From a virus: DNA of 24,433 nucleotides. This document shows positions 15,501 through 21,047 of this stretch, one piece after another. The first letter of the stretch is position 1. Each line of letters begins with the position of its first letter. Location of the stretch: positions 1 through 24,433 of IMG/VR virus record IMGVR_UViG_3300031396_000155. The stretch is one strand, 5' to 3'. The position numbers and the translations under genes were made by a program. The notes beneath the pieces were generated by a model. It was not told where the DNA came from. It saw only the letters and a program-made list of their open reading frames with translations, and did no database searches.

Positions 15501-18135
15501 TGAGCGTTACCGCCAGCAGGTGATTGATAAGATTCATGCCGCCAAGGTGGTAGAGCGCACGCTGAAAGGCGAAGTAGGCGATGCCGTCGTGAGCCCGTAC
15601 AAGCAGTTTCAGATGGTCAACGGGGCAGAATCCGTGCATGAGGCTGTGATTAAAAACGGCACGCCGCGCCTGACCGATGAAGGCTATTACGAGTTTAGCG
15701 GCAAAGGACTTAATGAAATCTTTAAGCCAGCCAGCAAACACGGATGGCGCCGGTTTGATGATCTGATGGAGTATTTCAAGGCACGCCGGGGCCAGGAGCT
15801 ACGCAAGCAGGGCCGGGAGAATCTGTTTACCGAGCAGGAGATTGACGCCGGTTTGTCCCTGGGCCAGAAATTCCCGGAGTTTCCGCAGATATTCTCTGAG
15901 TTCCAGAAATTCAACGACCGAATGCTCGAGTTCTATGTGGATATGGGGCTGATAGACGAAAGCCAGCGCGATGCATTCAAAAAGATGAACCAGAACTACG
16001 TGCCTTTCCATCGTGTGATTGAGCGGATCGAGGACGGCCACGAAATGGGCGTTAGCGAAATCGGCAGGCGCCTGACCGGGGGCACGCAGAATACCAAGGA
16101 TATCGCTGAAAACATCGTTGAGAGCATTCAGACCAATATCCGAGCCGCGATCATTGCCCGCGCCAAGGCTACGCTCTACAACGACATTATGGACAGCCAG
16201 GATGGCGCCCTGTTTGCCGCCAGGATTGCACCGGACAGCAAGAAGGTGAAGGTAGAGCAGGCACAGATGGCGTCCAAGATGGCCGAAGCCATGGTCGAAA
16301 TGGGGCTCACTGTCAGCAAAGACGGAATGATAATGGCCGGAGATCCGGACGCACAGATCACGGACGTTGAAGATATCGCGGCAATCCTGGAAGAAAACCC
16401 CGGACTGTTGAGCTTCTGGACGTTTGGCCACAAACCGCAGACTACGGAAACCTATGTGGACAGCGCCGTGGTCAACGGCAAGCGCGTGTACTTTGAAGTG
16501 CATGAGCCATTGCTGGTGGAAATGCTTACCGGCCTGAGAGGGCTACGCAGTGGCGCCGTGATGAATGCCCTGTTTCGGGTGAAGAACCTTCAGACCCGAA
16601 CCGTAACCAGTATGTTTCAGTTCCTGGGGCCGAACGCAGTAAGGGATACCGTGAGTGCGTCCATAATGAGCCGCAACCGATTTATCCCGATCTACAGCAC
16701 GCTGAAGGGCATGGGACACTTCATGTTCAACACGCAGACCTACAAGGACTTCAGGCTGCAAGGGGGCGGATACGGCACCAGGATCGAGGCCAGGACACAG
16801 GAAACCCGCGACCGGCGCCGTCTGGACTTGCCGAGTGAGTCGGCATGGGATGCGGCCGCAAAGTTGCTAGCCGGATGGGACCGCTTCACCAGCGCGTTTG
16901 AGTACGGATCGCGCATTGGTGATTACGAGGTTGGCGTGAAGTCTGGCACGTCTCCGATGGAGGCCGCCTGGGAAGCCAGAGAGATTGCCACCGACTTTAG
17001 CAAAATGGGCCGCAATGAGTTGTGGGCTAATTTCCTTCGCACTGTTCCGTTTATGAACGCCGGTATTCAGGGCCTGGACAAGTCAGCCAGGGAGTTGGTC
17101 GAAATGAAAGGCGAAATGAAGGGCGCCAACTTTGCCAAAATGACCGACAAGAAGGCCGCTTTTCTGATGAAAGGTGGCGTGCTGACGGCCATGACCGCCA
17201 TTCTGTGGTTGCTGAATCACGACGACGAGCGATACAAGCAGCTGACGCCGGACCAGAAAGCCCGCTTCTGGTGGATCTTTCCGCCAGGTGCAGACACGCC
17301 GTTCAAGATTCCGCGCCCGTATGACGTGGGCCATATCTTTGGAACCCTTCCGGAAGTCGGTTTGGACTACATGGAGAACCGGGACGGCAAAGAAGCATCC
17401 GAGCACTTGGCCTGGGCACTGGTCAACACTGTGGGCATTGGTGACTATCCCGGCATCCTTCAGCCATGGATCGAAGTTCAGCGTAACGAGAAGTTCACCG
17501 GGGCGCCCGTGGTCCCTCAGTTTATGATGGACCTGCCCGCCGAATACCAGTACACCGATCGCACGCCGATCATGTACCGGAAATTGGGCGAGTACCTGGG
17601 TGTATCGCCACTGGTGGCCGAGCATTACAGCAAAGGCTTCTTGCGCTACGTGGAGATGATTGTTGCGGATGCTTCAGAGGCCGCACTGTGGAAAACAGAC
17701 GAATGGGGACCGCGCCCGTTTAACCGAGGCACGCCTATCGACTACATGACGCACCAGTTCGTGGGCCAGAAAGTGCCATACCGCACAAAATGGACAGAAG
17801 GGTATTGGGATCTGAAAGTGAAGGCCGCCGCCGCACAGCAGACGTTCAACATGCTCAAGCGTGAGGCCATCCGTAATCCGAGCAAAGCGCCGGACTTTGC
17901 CAGTGAAAAGGTCAATCAGATTCTTATAGGGCTCAACGGGGCCTTCAGTCAGGTCGACAGCGCTTTTTCAGATCAGCAGGAAATCATTGCCTCGTACAAA
18001 TACAACGAGAACATGACCGCTGAAGAAAAAGAAGCCAAGATCGAAAGCTACTACGAGCAGAAAAACGAGACACTATCTAAGGTCTACCGCCAGGCCAAAG
18101 AAGCACTGGAACAAGTACACGTAGAAATGCCGTAG
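6544..18135 (+). CDS. Giant polyvalent protein: ejection-like N-terminus, N6-adenine methylase, SNF2 helicase, zinc peptidase, LPD38-like C-terminus
   Basis: This is a 3863-residue protein in the P22 gene 16 slot. The ATG at 6544 has GAGG at 6535-6538, made by the upstream stop; starts further upstream lack this. Residues 1-110 have a short helix (AHLAGDTEGAKELARWHN) then a Pro/Gln-rich linker. About 250-290 is hydrophobic Ala/Gly, like ejection proteins. Residues 514-593 and 793-872 are an exact duplicate. About 950-1090 is disordered. From 1092 comes the N6-adenine methylase: motif I at 1213-1225 (LEPSVGTGNF), NPPF at 1281-1284. The helicase has GAGKT at 1902-1906, DEAH at 2064-2067, ATGTP at 2115-2119 and QREGRIIRQG at 2457-2466. 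After coiled coils, HEMAH at 2859-2863 with EGFAE at 2903-2907 marks a gluzincin-type peptidase. The end, from about 3340, resembles LPD38. Known relatives are thought to be injected with the DNA and protect it; that role here is inference. Confidence 0.88.
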   Translation: MSENQQPSKDQLLNALEKAHLAGDTEGAKELARWHNELYQAQPEPEPEPQRRELNLQPDTGRKIADAGRRGPAPVSAPAPPARQPEPQRGPNGTTGSYAPQPQTGGATGSYDDRGQQVSAFEPTLWDRIKGIIPSNKDAAVMELEARKVAEEEGISIDQVYKNIGVSRPVFNPEGRPTVQALAEASEITAKELPDLIPGAVNTVMRAIRGGDESASDEGWLDRAISATEPDQPENMDPNYQAFYGVGKSLGYSLSTMTASAIAAALSGLATANPAIAAGAAGAAGGAVAYRGSRDEFIGRIKDELDKKAKFIYGRKLNQDEWEKAYSEFDEAATKYGAWEAVPEAVGNLIFLRAISAPLKGIGKQKAAEIAKRAASVWGSENVTETTTGVGQNRAELEAGLTDEELTVADAFRKQVIPTTIVTGLMGGAGAGVKAGVEATKSRERKIGEALDRAVDSSEFAPADQFATESLDPSRAQMEQVGTPQRPSMAELVSQKMKERGFDFTPQQGQMPPNVDVPLQPNIPPATAIPESEQEADDASSVGIGSQVTFNGKDETVADVMPHPDSGKAMVSFKSSPNRYVFASQTQQTATDAKSPKPNDLVDEEGRNRSPASQSVKEFKEKTGLGQDGVRALQKSIMEGQPITLEEAKNIEIKEKTRRDQERENYKNRDPDKDPVLKRERKAQAERNEYRDGVDIEPGIYKHKDLDATYEVTESGTVISIGPNGERSGYGVITKNNVDEGGVAFASYVKRGIVNRQDQQPVDLQGAENLPPGGKTGQAADDITPQQSEMPGNVDVPLQPNIPPATAIPESEQEADDASSVGIGSQVTFNGKDETVADVMPHPDSGKAMVSFKSSPNRYVFASQTQQTATDAKEEVSIAAKGSNLPEKTEVDSSKDFSALQSRVDNINKEVDAERIRVKSESVTRAINNSQLNDQQKQELLRQLPEESTNEPTELDQPGQEPLAGAPAEVLPEPEETGDAGTDAETGSGENVSGGQPAGGRRVSTRRGVSDGEGKVPVSPGGTGERSTRQQRARDSERGNEDDGQDAGSGQPTTRGSEEAIDATEEAAETAPTSKGATTQRAEPAGDRPAKFFTLTPEMNIGSGGAKTKFKNNIRAIETLKQLNEEGRQATPEEQQILAGYVGWGGIPQAFVGENGKITKGWEKEAKQLQEVMTDAEYEAARRSTQDAHYTSPEIVTEIWQAVKNMGFQGGRVLEPSVGTGNFLGFMPGGVRSKSSIAGVELDHITGGIAQKLYPGANIQAPLGFQEFTMPDGYFDLAIGNPPFGNQKLYDGKRKALSKMSIHNYFFAKSMAGLKPNGVLAMVVSSRLMDGNNKMARDYLAEQADLLGAVRLPNNAFLKNAGTEVTTDIIFLRKRREGEAPAGDSWSVVNTVQDAKGIDVPLNEYFSRNPGMMLGEWGAYGSMYGPNEPALVAKEGQDTNALLKEALASLPKGFMDKAGANPVPEEVAIPTNVEDVKVGSMFMDGDQISIRLEDEMGKARSEAVDVPSQKAEERVKGLIKVRDVFADLRKAQLTENVKDEALAALRDRLNRAYDQFVKKNGPINLDANKRLFRDDPTWPQLAALEESYDKGISATVAKRTGETPRKPSAEKAAIFRTRTQQPYKAPDKASTAKDAMTASLSEKGQVDMQYMAELYGKTESAIVDELGDLVFESSPNNWESRDEYLSGNVKQKLAMAERMAKDMPRFQKNVDALKEVQPEDIEAVDIKVKPGAHWLPPEVVTEFADHILGKASGKATYNPVMAKWSVRGEPTTAAANQYGTDRASVSDILTAAANDKSIVIRDRIDESTTVVNESATNAANEKIQRVKTEFRRWIWRDDARRERLTRLYNDTFNTDQLREYDGSHLTFPGKVSDDIVKLRPHQVNAAWRIVQSGTTLLDHVVGAGKTFTMIAGSMELRRTGRARKPMFVVPNHLVGQWAEDFTKLYPNANILAATKKDFEKGNRKRLFARIATGDWDAVIVAHSSFGKVEMDAEFQDRFIKQQIRDIDTAISTIRDQEGKGSRSIKQIEKQKERLEEKLKRLYDAENKDDNLTFGELGIDALFLDEAHEFKNLGFATSMTRVAGLGNPQGSQKAADMFMKVQSILERTGGNNVVFATGTPISNTMAEMYTMQRFLDYQMLQDQGIAHFDAWARMYGEVVTDWELSPTGNYKLNSRFSKFVNLPELMQRYLTFGDVINRDDINKQLAAQGKRLPVPKIKGGKPNNIVVERSEDQADYIGVPVKDDNGRETYPKGSLVYRAEHLPKKPEKGADNMLKIMSDARKAALDMRLIDPALYGDNPDSKINVAADRIKTLYDQWTADKGAQLVFIDLSTPKGAKAQEANRIRDLMQRAENGDEAASEQLDKMSPDEFEALDGDFSVYDDLRQKLIDKGIPESEIEYIHSANTEIQKAELFAKVRTGRVRVMMGSTAKMGAGMNVQTRLVALHHMDAPWRPSDLEQREGRIIRQGNELYERDPDGFEIEINRYATKQTLDSRMWQTIETKARFIEQVRKGNTKQREIEDLGAESANAAEMKAASSGNPLILEEMELRRKLRTLEQAEEEHDREQFRIRDAIRREKSIVERGKDRLLKYAQDVKKAKAAPKDFTMTVNGQKIDKQKVAGQEILAEANKMENSGVESKAIGSYAGFDMTLDKVTGPFLNNYMVTLQGAMEHQIQINDISSADPAGLTRRIINTISAIDAEAKQAAKRVSQAEKDLPQLEEQVGEWDQADELAKVKARHQLVIAELQPKKDPEPGQEDATSAMMSDMGADTPMPQWQPPYSMTGVPRRPDSDQFKIGDRTVKLKPEEKPTRREGIRFMLQDLIGKRIYFGKVRGKSKLGFYRSSNSEVRVKNYDDVEVMAHEMAHYLDMHYRYNKRFTREYKDSKYRKEVEALSYTSKKNLKAKEGFAEFVRLWLTNYSEAKARAPLFTQRFEEVMKDDAVLNRKMKRLQDEMHRWYLQGPRAQLRAKSGRELTAQQQILEYQNSYPLERYRQQVIDKIHAAKVVERTLKGEVGDAVVSPYKQFQMVNGAESVHEAVIKNGTPRLTDEGYYEFSGKGLNEIFKPASKHGWRRFDDLMEYFKARRGQELRKQGRENLFTEQEIDAGLSLGQKFPEFPQIFSEFQKFNDRMLEFYVDMGLIDESQRDAFKKMNQNYVPFHRVIERIEDGHEMGVSEIGRRLTGGTQNTKDIAENIVESIQTNIRAAIIARAKATLYNDIMDSQDGALFAARIAPDSKKVKVEQAQMASKMAEAMVEMGLTVSKDGMIMAGDPDAQITDVEDIAAILEENPGLLSFWTFGHKPQTTETYVDSAVVNGKRVYFEVHEPLLVEMLTGLRGLRSGAVMNALFRVKNLQTRTVTSMFQFLGPNAVRDTVSASIMSRNRFIPIYSTLKGMGHFMFNTQTYKDFRLQGGGYGTRIEARTQETRDRRRLDLPSESAWDAAAKLLAGWDRFTSAFEYGSRIGDYEVGVKSGTSPMEAAWEAREIATDFSKMGRNELWANFLRTVPFMNAGIQGLDKSARELVEMKGEMKGANFAKMTDKKAAFLMKGGVLTAMTAILWLLNHDDERYKQLTPDQKARFWWIFPPGADTPFKIPRPYDVGHIFGTLPEVGLDYMENRDGKEASEHLAWALVNTVGIGDYPGILQPWIEVQRNEKFTGAPVVPQFMMDLPAEYQYTDRTPIMYRKLGEYLGVSPLVAEHYSKGFLRYVEMIVADASEAALWKTDEWGPRPFNRGTPIDYMTHQFVGQKVPYRTKWTEGYWDLKVKAAAAQQTFNMLKREAIRNPSKAPDFASEKVNQILIGLNGAFSQVDSAFSDQQEIIASYKYNENMTAEEKEAKIESYYEQKNETLSKVYRQAKEALEQVHVEMP
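8083..8321 (+). repeat. Copy 1 of a perfect 239-bp direct repeat inside the giant gene
   Basis: By direct comparison, bases 8083-8321 and 8920-9158 are identical over 239 bp. The offset of 837 bp is 279 codons, so the duplication is in frame. It encodes a Pro-rich lead (NVDVPLQPNIPPATAIP) and a small beta domain (GSQVTFNGKDETVADVM, then GKAMVSFKSSPNRYVF). Diverged similarity (TPQQ..MP.NV) extends about 25 bases upstream of each copy. Confidence 0.97.
8920..9158 (+). repeat. Copy 2 of the perfect 239-bp direct repeat
   Basis: Identical to 8083-8321. The 598 bp between the copies is visibly richer in A and T than its surroundings, especially 8395-8600, and encodes a Lys/Glu-rich helix plus a second small beta domain (GIYKHKDLDATYEVTESG). 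Recombination between copies would remove 837 bp without changing the reading frame. Confidence 0.97.
9392..9727 (+). CDS. Nested gene in the +1 frame of the giant ORF; 111-residue probable phage protein
   Basis: An ATG at 9392 is preceded by AGAGG at 9378-9382 (9-base spacing). The product begins MNLQNWINQARSHWQEHRPK and continues with KQAAERTYQEVSQLEDAGYQ and EAFQMVREKYLFPPGEPEND. This amphipathic, Trp-containing, mainly helical protein looks globular and resembles small conserved phage proteins I have seen with a WxxxR-type helix and a 'VREKYLFP' end; function unknown. By hand count about 77 percent of its third codon positions are G or C, as expected for this phage. In the same bases the giant frame has A-rich third positions, many GGA, CGA and AGA codons, and only a Gly/Glu/Ser/Thr-rich linker. 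The nested frame therefore looks like the older coding frame. An in-frame TAA at 9338 makes a frameshift product less likely than separate initiation. Confidence 0.6.
   Translation: MNLQNWINQARSHWQEHRPKFYQSLKKQGTLEPMLKQAAERTYQEVSQLEDAGYQPDEAFQMVREKYLFPPGEPENDRPASNGPGILNEAMRTMGRTLEVDSPQPEDLRKP
9728..9829 (+). CDS. Possible second nested micro-ORF, very basic 33-residue peptide
   Basis: The ATG directly follows the TAG of the 111-codon nested ORF and has GAGGA at 9715-9719, 8 bases upstream. The product starts MRQKKRQKRRQRQKAQQRKE and ends at a TGA at 9827. It is almost all Lys, Arg and Gln for 20 residues, which could bind nucleic acid. The same bases in the giant frame encode an Ala/Glu/Thr linker, so base composition alone could produce such a peptide. 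It is reported because of the adjacent start, ribosome binding site and frame shared with the preceding nested ORF. Confidence 0.28.
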   Translation: MRQKKRQKRRQRQKAQQRKEQSQQATARPSSSH

Positions 18136-18170
18136 GCTATAATCAGCCAAAGACAATTAGGAGAAGCATC

Positions 18171-20351
18171 ATGGCAGCATCAATTATTGGTCCCAAGTTC
18201 TACGCATGGGACAGCGACACTGGCGCACCGTTGGCATTTGGCAAAGTGTTTACCTACCAGGCAGGCACCAACACGCCAAAAGCAACGTTTCAAAGCGAGG
18301 ATGGCGTCACAGCCAATGCCAACCCTACCATTTTGAATGGTGCGGGCTATGCAAATATCTACCTTGACGGCAGTTACAAGGTAGTCGTCAAAGACGCTGA
18401 TGATGTTGAAGTGTGGACTTCTGATCCTGTTACTGATCCTTCCGGACTGCAAAAAGAATGGATCAATGAGCGTGCGGCAACACAGGTATCACCTACGAGC
18501 TTTTCTATTGTAGGAAACCACACAGACGTTTATACCGCAGGAAAAGCGTTGCAGCTTGACGATGCAAGCTACCTATACGGGTATGTCGATAGCGTTACCT
18601 ACGTTGGCGGCAATACAGTAGTAGAGGTTCTATCGGACGATCCTTTAACCGGATCTTTGACCCGATCCTGGACCGGCATCGCAAGCATGAATAGCTTGCC
18701 TCAGGCCCTATCGGGGAGCTCTGAAAGCCTGCAAGACGCAGTAAGCAAGCGGGTAATTCGCGTCACAAGCGTATCTGACCTACTTGCGCTTGCAACACCT
18801 ACGCAAGGCAGTCAGGTTTCAACCTTTAGTTATCACTCAGGCTTTTTAGAAGGGGGTGGAGTTTACTATTGGGATTCCACAAAAAGTAAAGCAGACCACA
18901 ATGGAGGAACCGTACTCGACCCCGGCAAATCTTTTCCAGATTGGGCAGTTGATGCTGAAGTTGAGCAATGGTTTACTGCTGACGGCGCTGGTGACGGGTG
19001 CTGGATAAGGTCAGTATATACGAATGCTGCATTTGCATTTGGCGCATTTAGTTCAGGCACTAACGACAATAGCCGACAAATACAAAGCTGTGTTGACTCC
19101 CTTGGCAGATGTGTAATAGAAGTGAGTACAACGGTTAAAAGAATGATTGAGCTTAATAGCGGTACAGCACTATACCTTACTGCTACGGGAAGATTAATTA
19201 AGCCTTCTGGATTAGGAACCGATCCTGTTGTATGGATTAAAGGACTTGTTTCCAATGTAATTGGTGAAGGACAGCGCTCTGCCATAGTCAGCCTAAGTGA
19301 TTGCCCGTTTGGCATTATTCGTATGGGCATGAAAGATATGTTTGATACTGGAAGCACTGTATCTTATTCAGGAGTAAGGAACTGTGCTGTTCAGGGGCCA
19401 ACGGCTTACGGCAATGCGTCAGGAGATACAAACAAAGGTATCTACATGGCAGCGGCTCAGATTAGTAGCTCCGCTGTAGTTTACTTCAATCACGTACGAG
19501 ATGTGTGGTTTAAAGACTTAAACACAGCGCTTAGTCTTAACGGTTGGGCTAATGCCAATCAGTTTTCTGGCATTCAATTATACCGCTGTGGTAATGGTAG
19601 TCATCCATCGGACGGCAGATTTGCGATGCATTGGAATGGTGCTCAGGAATGTACTCTTTCAGAAGTGTTTCACCATTTTTCCCCTGATGCCTTTACGCTA
19701 GTAGTAGAAAATTTAACCGGCGAAGGCGGCGTCCCAGCAAGAAACTATTTTCCACAATACAATAACTTTGACCTAATTTCAGAGCAAGGAGGTTACAACG
19801 CTAGGTGCTTAGTTGTTAGAGGAGGGGCAAGAAATCGCTATTTTGTTCATCGCAACGTAAACAGAGCAAACGAGCTTCCTTCAAACTTTTTTGAAACCAA
19901 CAGTATTTACTCTGCTGGGGACGCTTCTCTTAGCAAGCTAAACACTGTCGCTTCATCTGTTTCTGGGCGGACTGAGTTGGCAGGCACAACTTTAATTCAG
20001 AGCGCAAAAGTAGTCGGCACAGAAGCAGTAGAAAAAGATCTGTTGACTGTATCATTAATATTCGACGACGCGGCGTTTGTTAAAATATCTGGAACAGCTA
20101 AAGCAACCGCACTAGATGAGACTTCCGTTTTTAGTTATGAGTGGGCCGTGCAAAGAGTAGGAGCAATCTATACAATAACTCAAATTTCTGGAACTACTGT
20201 AGGAACGGCAGGATCTATTGGATTTACTGACGGAACAGAAGCTAAGTTTCATTTTACCCCTACGAACAATGGAACGGGCACTGACGTAGACATTAACTAC
20301 AATGTTCTAACAACTCTTGCAAATACTGATGACGCCGAAATTCCTGTATGA
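18171..20351 (+). CDS. Tailspike / tail fibre with podovirus head-binding N-terminus and beta-helix body
   Basis: A receptor-binding protein of 726 residues with AGGAG 8 to 12 bases before the ATG. Residues 1-100 carry the common podovirus attachment domain: GPKFYAWDSDTGAPLAFGKVFTYQAGT, NPTILNGAGYANIYLDGSYKV and VWTSDPV. From about residue 215 comes an SDLLALATPTQGSQV-type neck. The body from about 295 (NDNSRQIQSCVDSLG) to 580 has repeated strand-turn units typical of a right-handed parallel beta-helix (pectate-lyase-like), often a polysaccharide depolymerase. The last 110 residues form a separate beta domain, probably the trimerisation end. No catalytic residues can be assigned by eye. Its position matches P22 gene 9. 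From about 18830 the base composition is more AT-rich than in the upstream gene, suggesting the body was acquired separately from the conserved N-terminus. Confidence 0.82.
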   Translation: MAASIIGPKFYAWDSDTGAPLAFGKVFTYQAGTNTPKATFQSEDGVTANANPTILNGAGYANIYLDGSYKVVVKDADDVEVWTSDPVTDPSGLQKEWINERAATQVSPTSFSIVGNHTDVYTAGKALQLDDASYLYGYVDSVTYVGGNTVVEVLSDDPLTGSLTRSWTGIASMNSLPQALSGSSESLQDAVSKRVIRVTSVSDLLALATPTQGSQVSTFSYHSGFLEGGGVYYWDSTKSKADHNGGTVLDPGKSFPDWAVDAEVEQWFTADGAGDGCWIRSVYTNAAFAFGAFSSGTNDNSRQIQSCVDSLGRCVIEVSTTVKRMIELNSGTALYLTATGRLIKPSGLGTDPVVWIKGLVSNVIGEGQRSAIVSLSDCPFGIIRMGMKDMFDTGSTVSYSGVRNCAVQGPTAYGNASGDTNKGIYMAAAQISSSAVVYFNHVRDVWFKDLNTALSLNGWANANQFSGIQLYRCGNGSHPSDGRFAMHWNGAQECTLSEVFHHFSPDAFTLVVENLTGEGGVPARNYFPQYNNFDLISEQGGYNARCLVVRGGARNRYFVHRNVNRANELPSNFFETNSIYSAGDASLSKLNTVASSVSGRTELAGTTLIQSAKVVGTEAVEKDLLTVSLIFDDAAFVKISGTAKATALDETSVFSYEWAVQRVGAIYTITQISGTTVGTAGSIGFTDGTEAKFHFTPTNNGTGTDVDINYNVLTTLANTDDAEIPV

Positions 20352-20372
20352 CCGTTTGTAAAATAGGTTAAT

Positions 20373-20498
20373 ATGATCTACGCACAGCACTTTAGCGCCG
20401 AAGAGTTCCGCGAGTGGTCAGACGACATGAGCGCCCGGCTTGTCACTATGCTGGACGTGCTCAGGTTTCGCATTAGCCAAAAGCCAAAAGCTGGTTAA
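20373..20498 (+). pseudogene. 5' fragment of an M15 peptidase-like endolysin gene
   Basis: The ORF reads MIYAQHFSAEEFREWSDDMS, then ARLVTMLDVLRFRI, then SQKPKAG and stop. The first 34 residues resemble the start of phage M15 (D-Ala-D-Ala carboxypeptidase/VanY-type) endolysins, where a HFS..EF segment and LLxMLDxLR helix precede the catalytic His and Asp motifs. All catalytic parts are missing. The last seven codons come from the antisense strand of a DUF1367 gene end, so the gene was cut near base 20470 by a rearrangement. Its first 20 bases match those at 3453. Confidence 0.5.
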
Positions 20499-20550
20499 TG
20501 GCGCTATCTGCCTGTCCTTCGCTTTCAAACGTGCGGGACAGGCCAGCTTT
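20473..20550 (-). pseudogene. 3' remnant of a second DUF1367-type gene
   Basis: The minus-strand frame ends AGLSRTFESEGQADSAINQL plus LAFG and TAA. This aligns with the end of the intact DUF1367 protein at 21048 (ILSRAFEDDNQAQNAIDQL, LQFG). At the DNA level the two are similar but clearly diverged, so this is not a fresh copy of the neighbour; it derives from a related allele or paralogue. It directly follows, and shares two bases with, the HNH endonuclease stop. No start codon or upstream half remains. Confidence 0.65.
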
Positions 20551-20953
20551 AAATATGCGTCCACGTTTTTTTATTAACAATGTCGCGGATTGTGCGACCA
20601 CTAACTCCAAACTCAAGACCAAGCGCCGGGCTTCCGTTAATGCAACAGCCCCTGACGTACCTGGACCGAATACGTTGGACCTGGCTGGCCGTAAGAATGG
20701 TGTGTCCGTGACGCCCTCTATCAAGCATATCGCGCAAGTTATCTGCCTGAGTCCCTATCTCAAGGTGGTCCGGATTAACGCAGCCAGGATTGTCACAGGT
20801 ATGCCGAATTACTTTACCGTCTATTTCATTTAAGGAAAGGCCATTGGCTTCAGCGTAAACTATTCTATGCGCCAGTCGTGGAATCCGCTTTACCTTGATC
20901 CGCCCATATCCATCTTTATCGCGCAGTTTTGTCCATTCAATGCAGTCGATCAT
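20549..20953 (-). CDS. HNH homing endonuclease with C-terminal helix-turn-helix
   Basis: This 134-residue free-standing endonuclease is of the HNH_3 type. Residues 6-35 (WTKLRDKDGYGRIKVKRIPRLAHRIVYAEA) form the lead strand-helix. The nuclease core is IRHTCDNPGCVNPDHLEIGT at about 49-68, followed by NLRDMLDRGRH; the paired Cys residues and the second His of NPDHL are the expected metal-site residues. The C-terminus, LTASQVQRIRSRY...LGLEFGVSGRTIRDIVNKKTW, is a helix-turn-helix that would give target specificity. A GAGGG box lies about 7 bases before the ATG. It sits between the intact DUF1367 gene (94-bp gap, no gene or clear terminator in it) and the remnant of another DUF1367 gene, as expected for a mobile endonuclease brought in with flanking DNA from a relative. 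Confidence 0.85.
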   Translation of the reverse strand: MIDCIEWTKLRDKDGYGRIKVKRIPRLAHRIVYAEANGLSLNEIDGKVIRHTCDNPGCVNPDHLEIGTQADNLRDMLDRGRHGHTILTASQVQRIRSRYVRGCCINGSPALGLEFGVSGRTIRDIVNKKTWTHI

Positions 20954-21047
20954 ATCTCTACCCTCAGAGATTCCCGAAATATGAATGCGGCAGTACGCTT
21001 CGGGTGACGCGCACGTTCGGTAGCTAGCCTAGCCGCACAGATCGAGG

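Noticed and set aside
15799-16503. Long 234-codon minus-strand ORF inside the giant gene
   Set aside because: Antisense shadow of a strongly coding region; the composition of the product (His, Leu, Val, Arg rich) is typical of a reverse frame and no start signal is seen.
18115-18143. TATAAT at 18138-18143 just before the tailspike gene as a separate promoter
   Set aside because: No recognisable -35 at the expected distance (GTACAC only); a lone -10 match is weak evidence.
20498-20833. 111-codon plus-strand ORF opposite the HNH gene
   Set aside because: It is the antisense shadow of the endonuclease, whose HNH motif is unambiguous; no ribosome binding site or recognisable protein.
20954-21047. 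Possible terminator hairpin around CGGTAGCTAGCCTAGCCG between the HNH and DUF1367 genes
   Set aside because: The stem is short and imperfect and no T-run follows on either strand.
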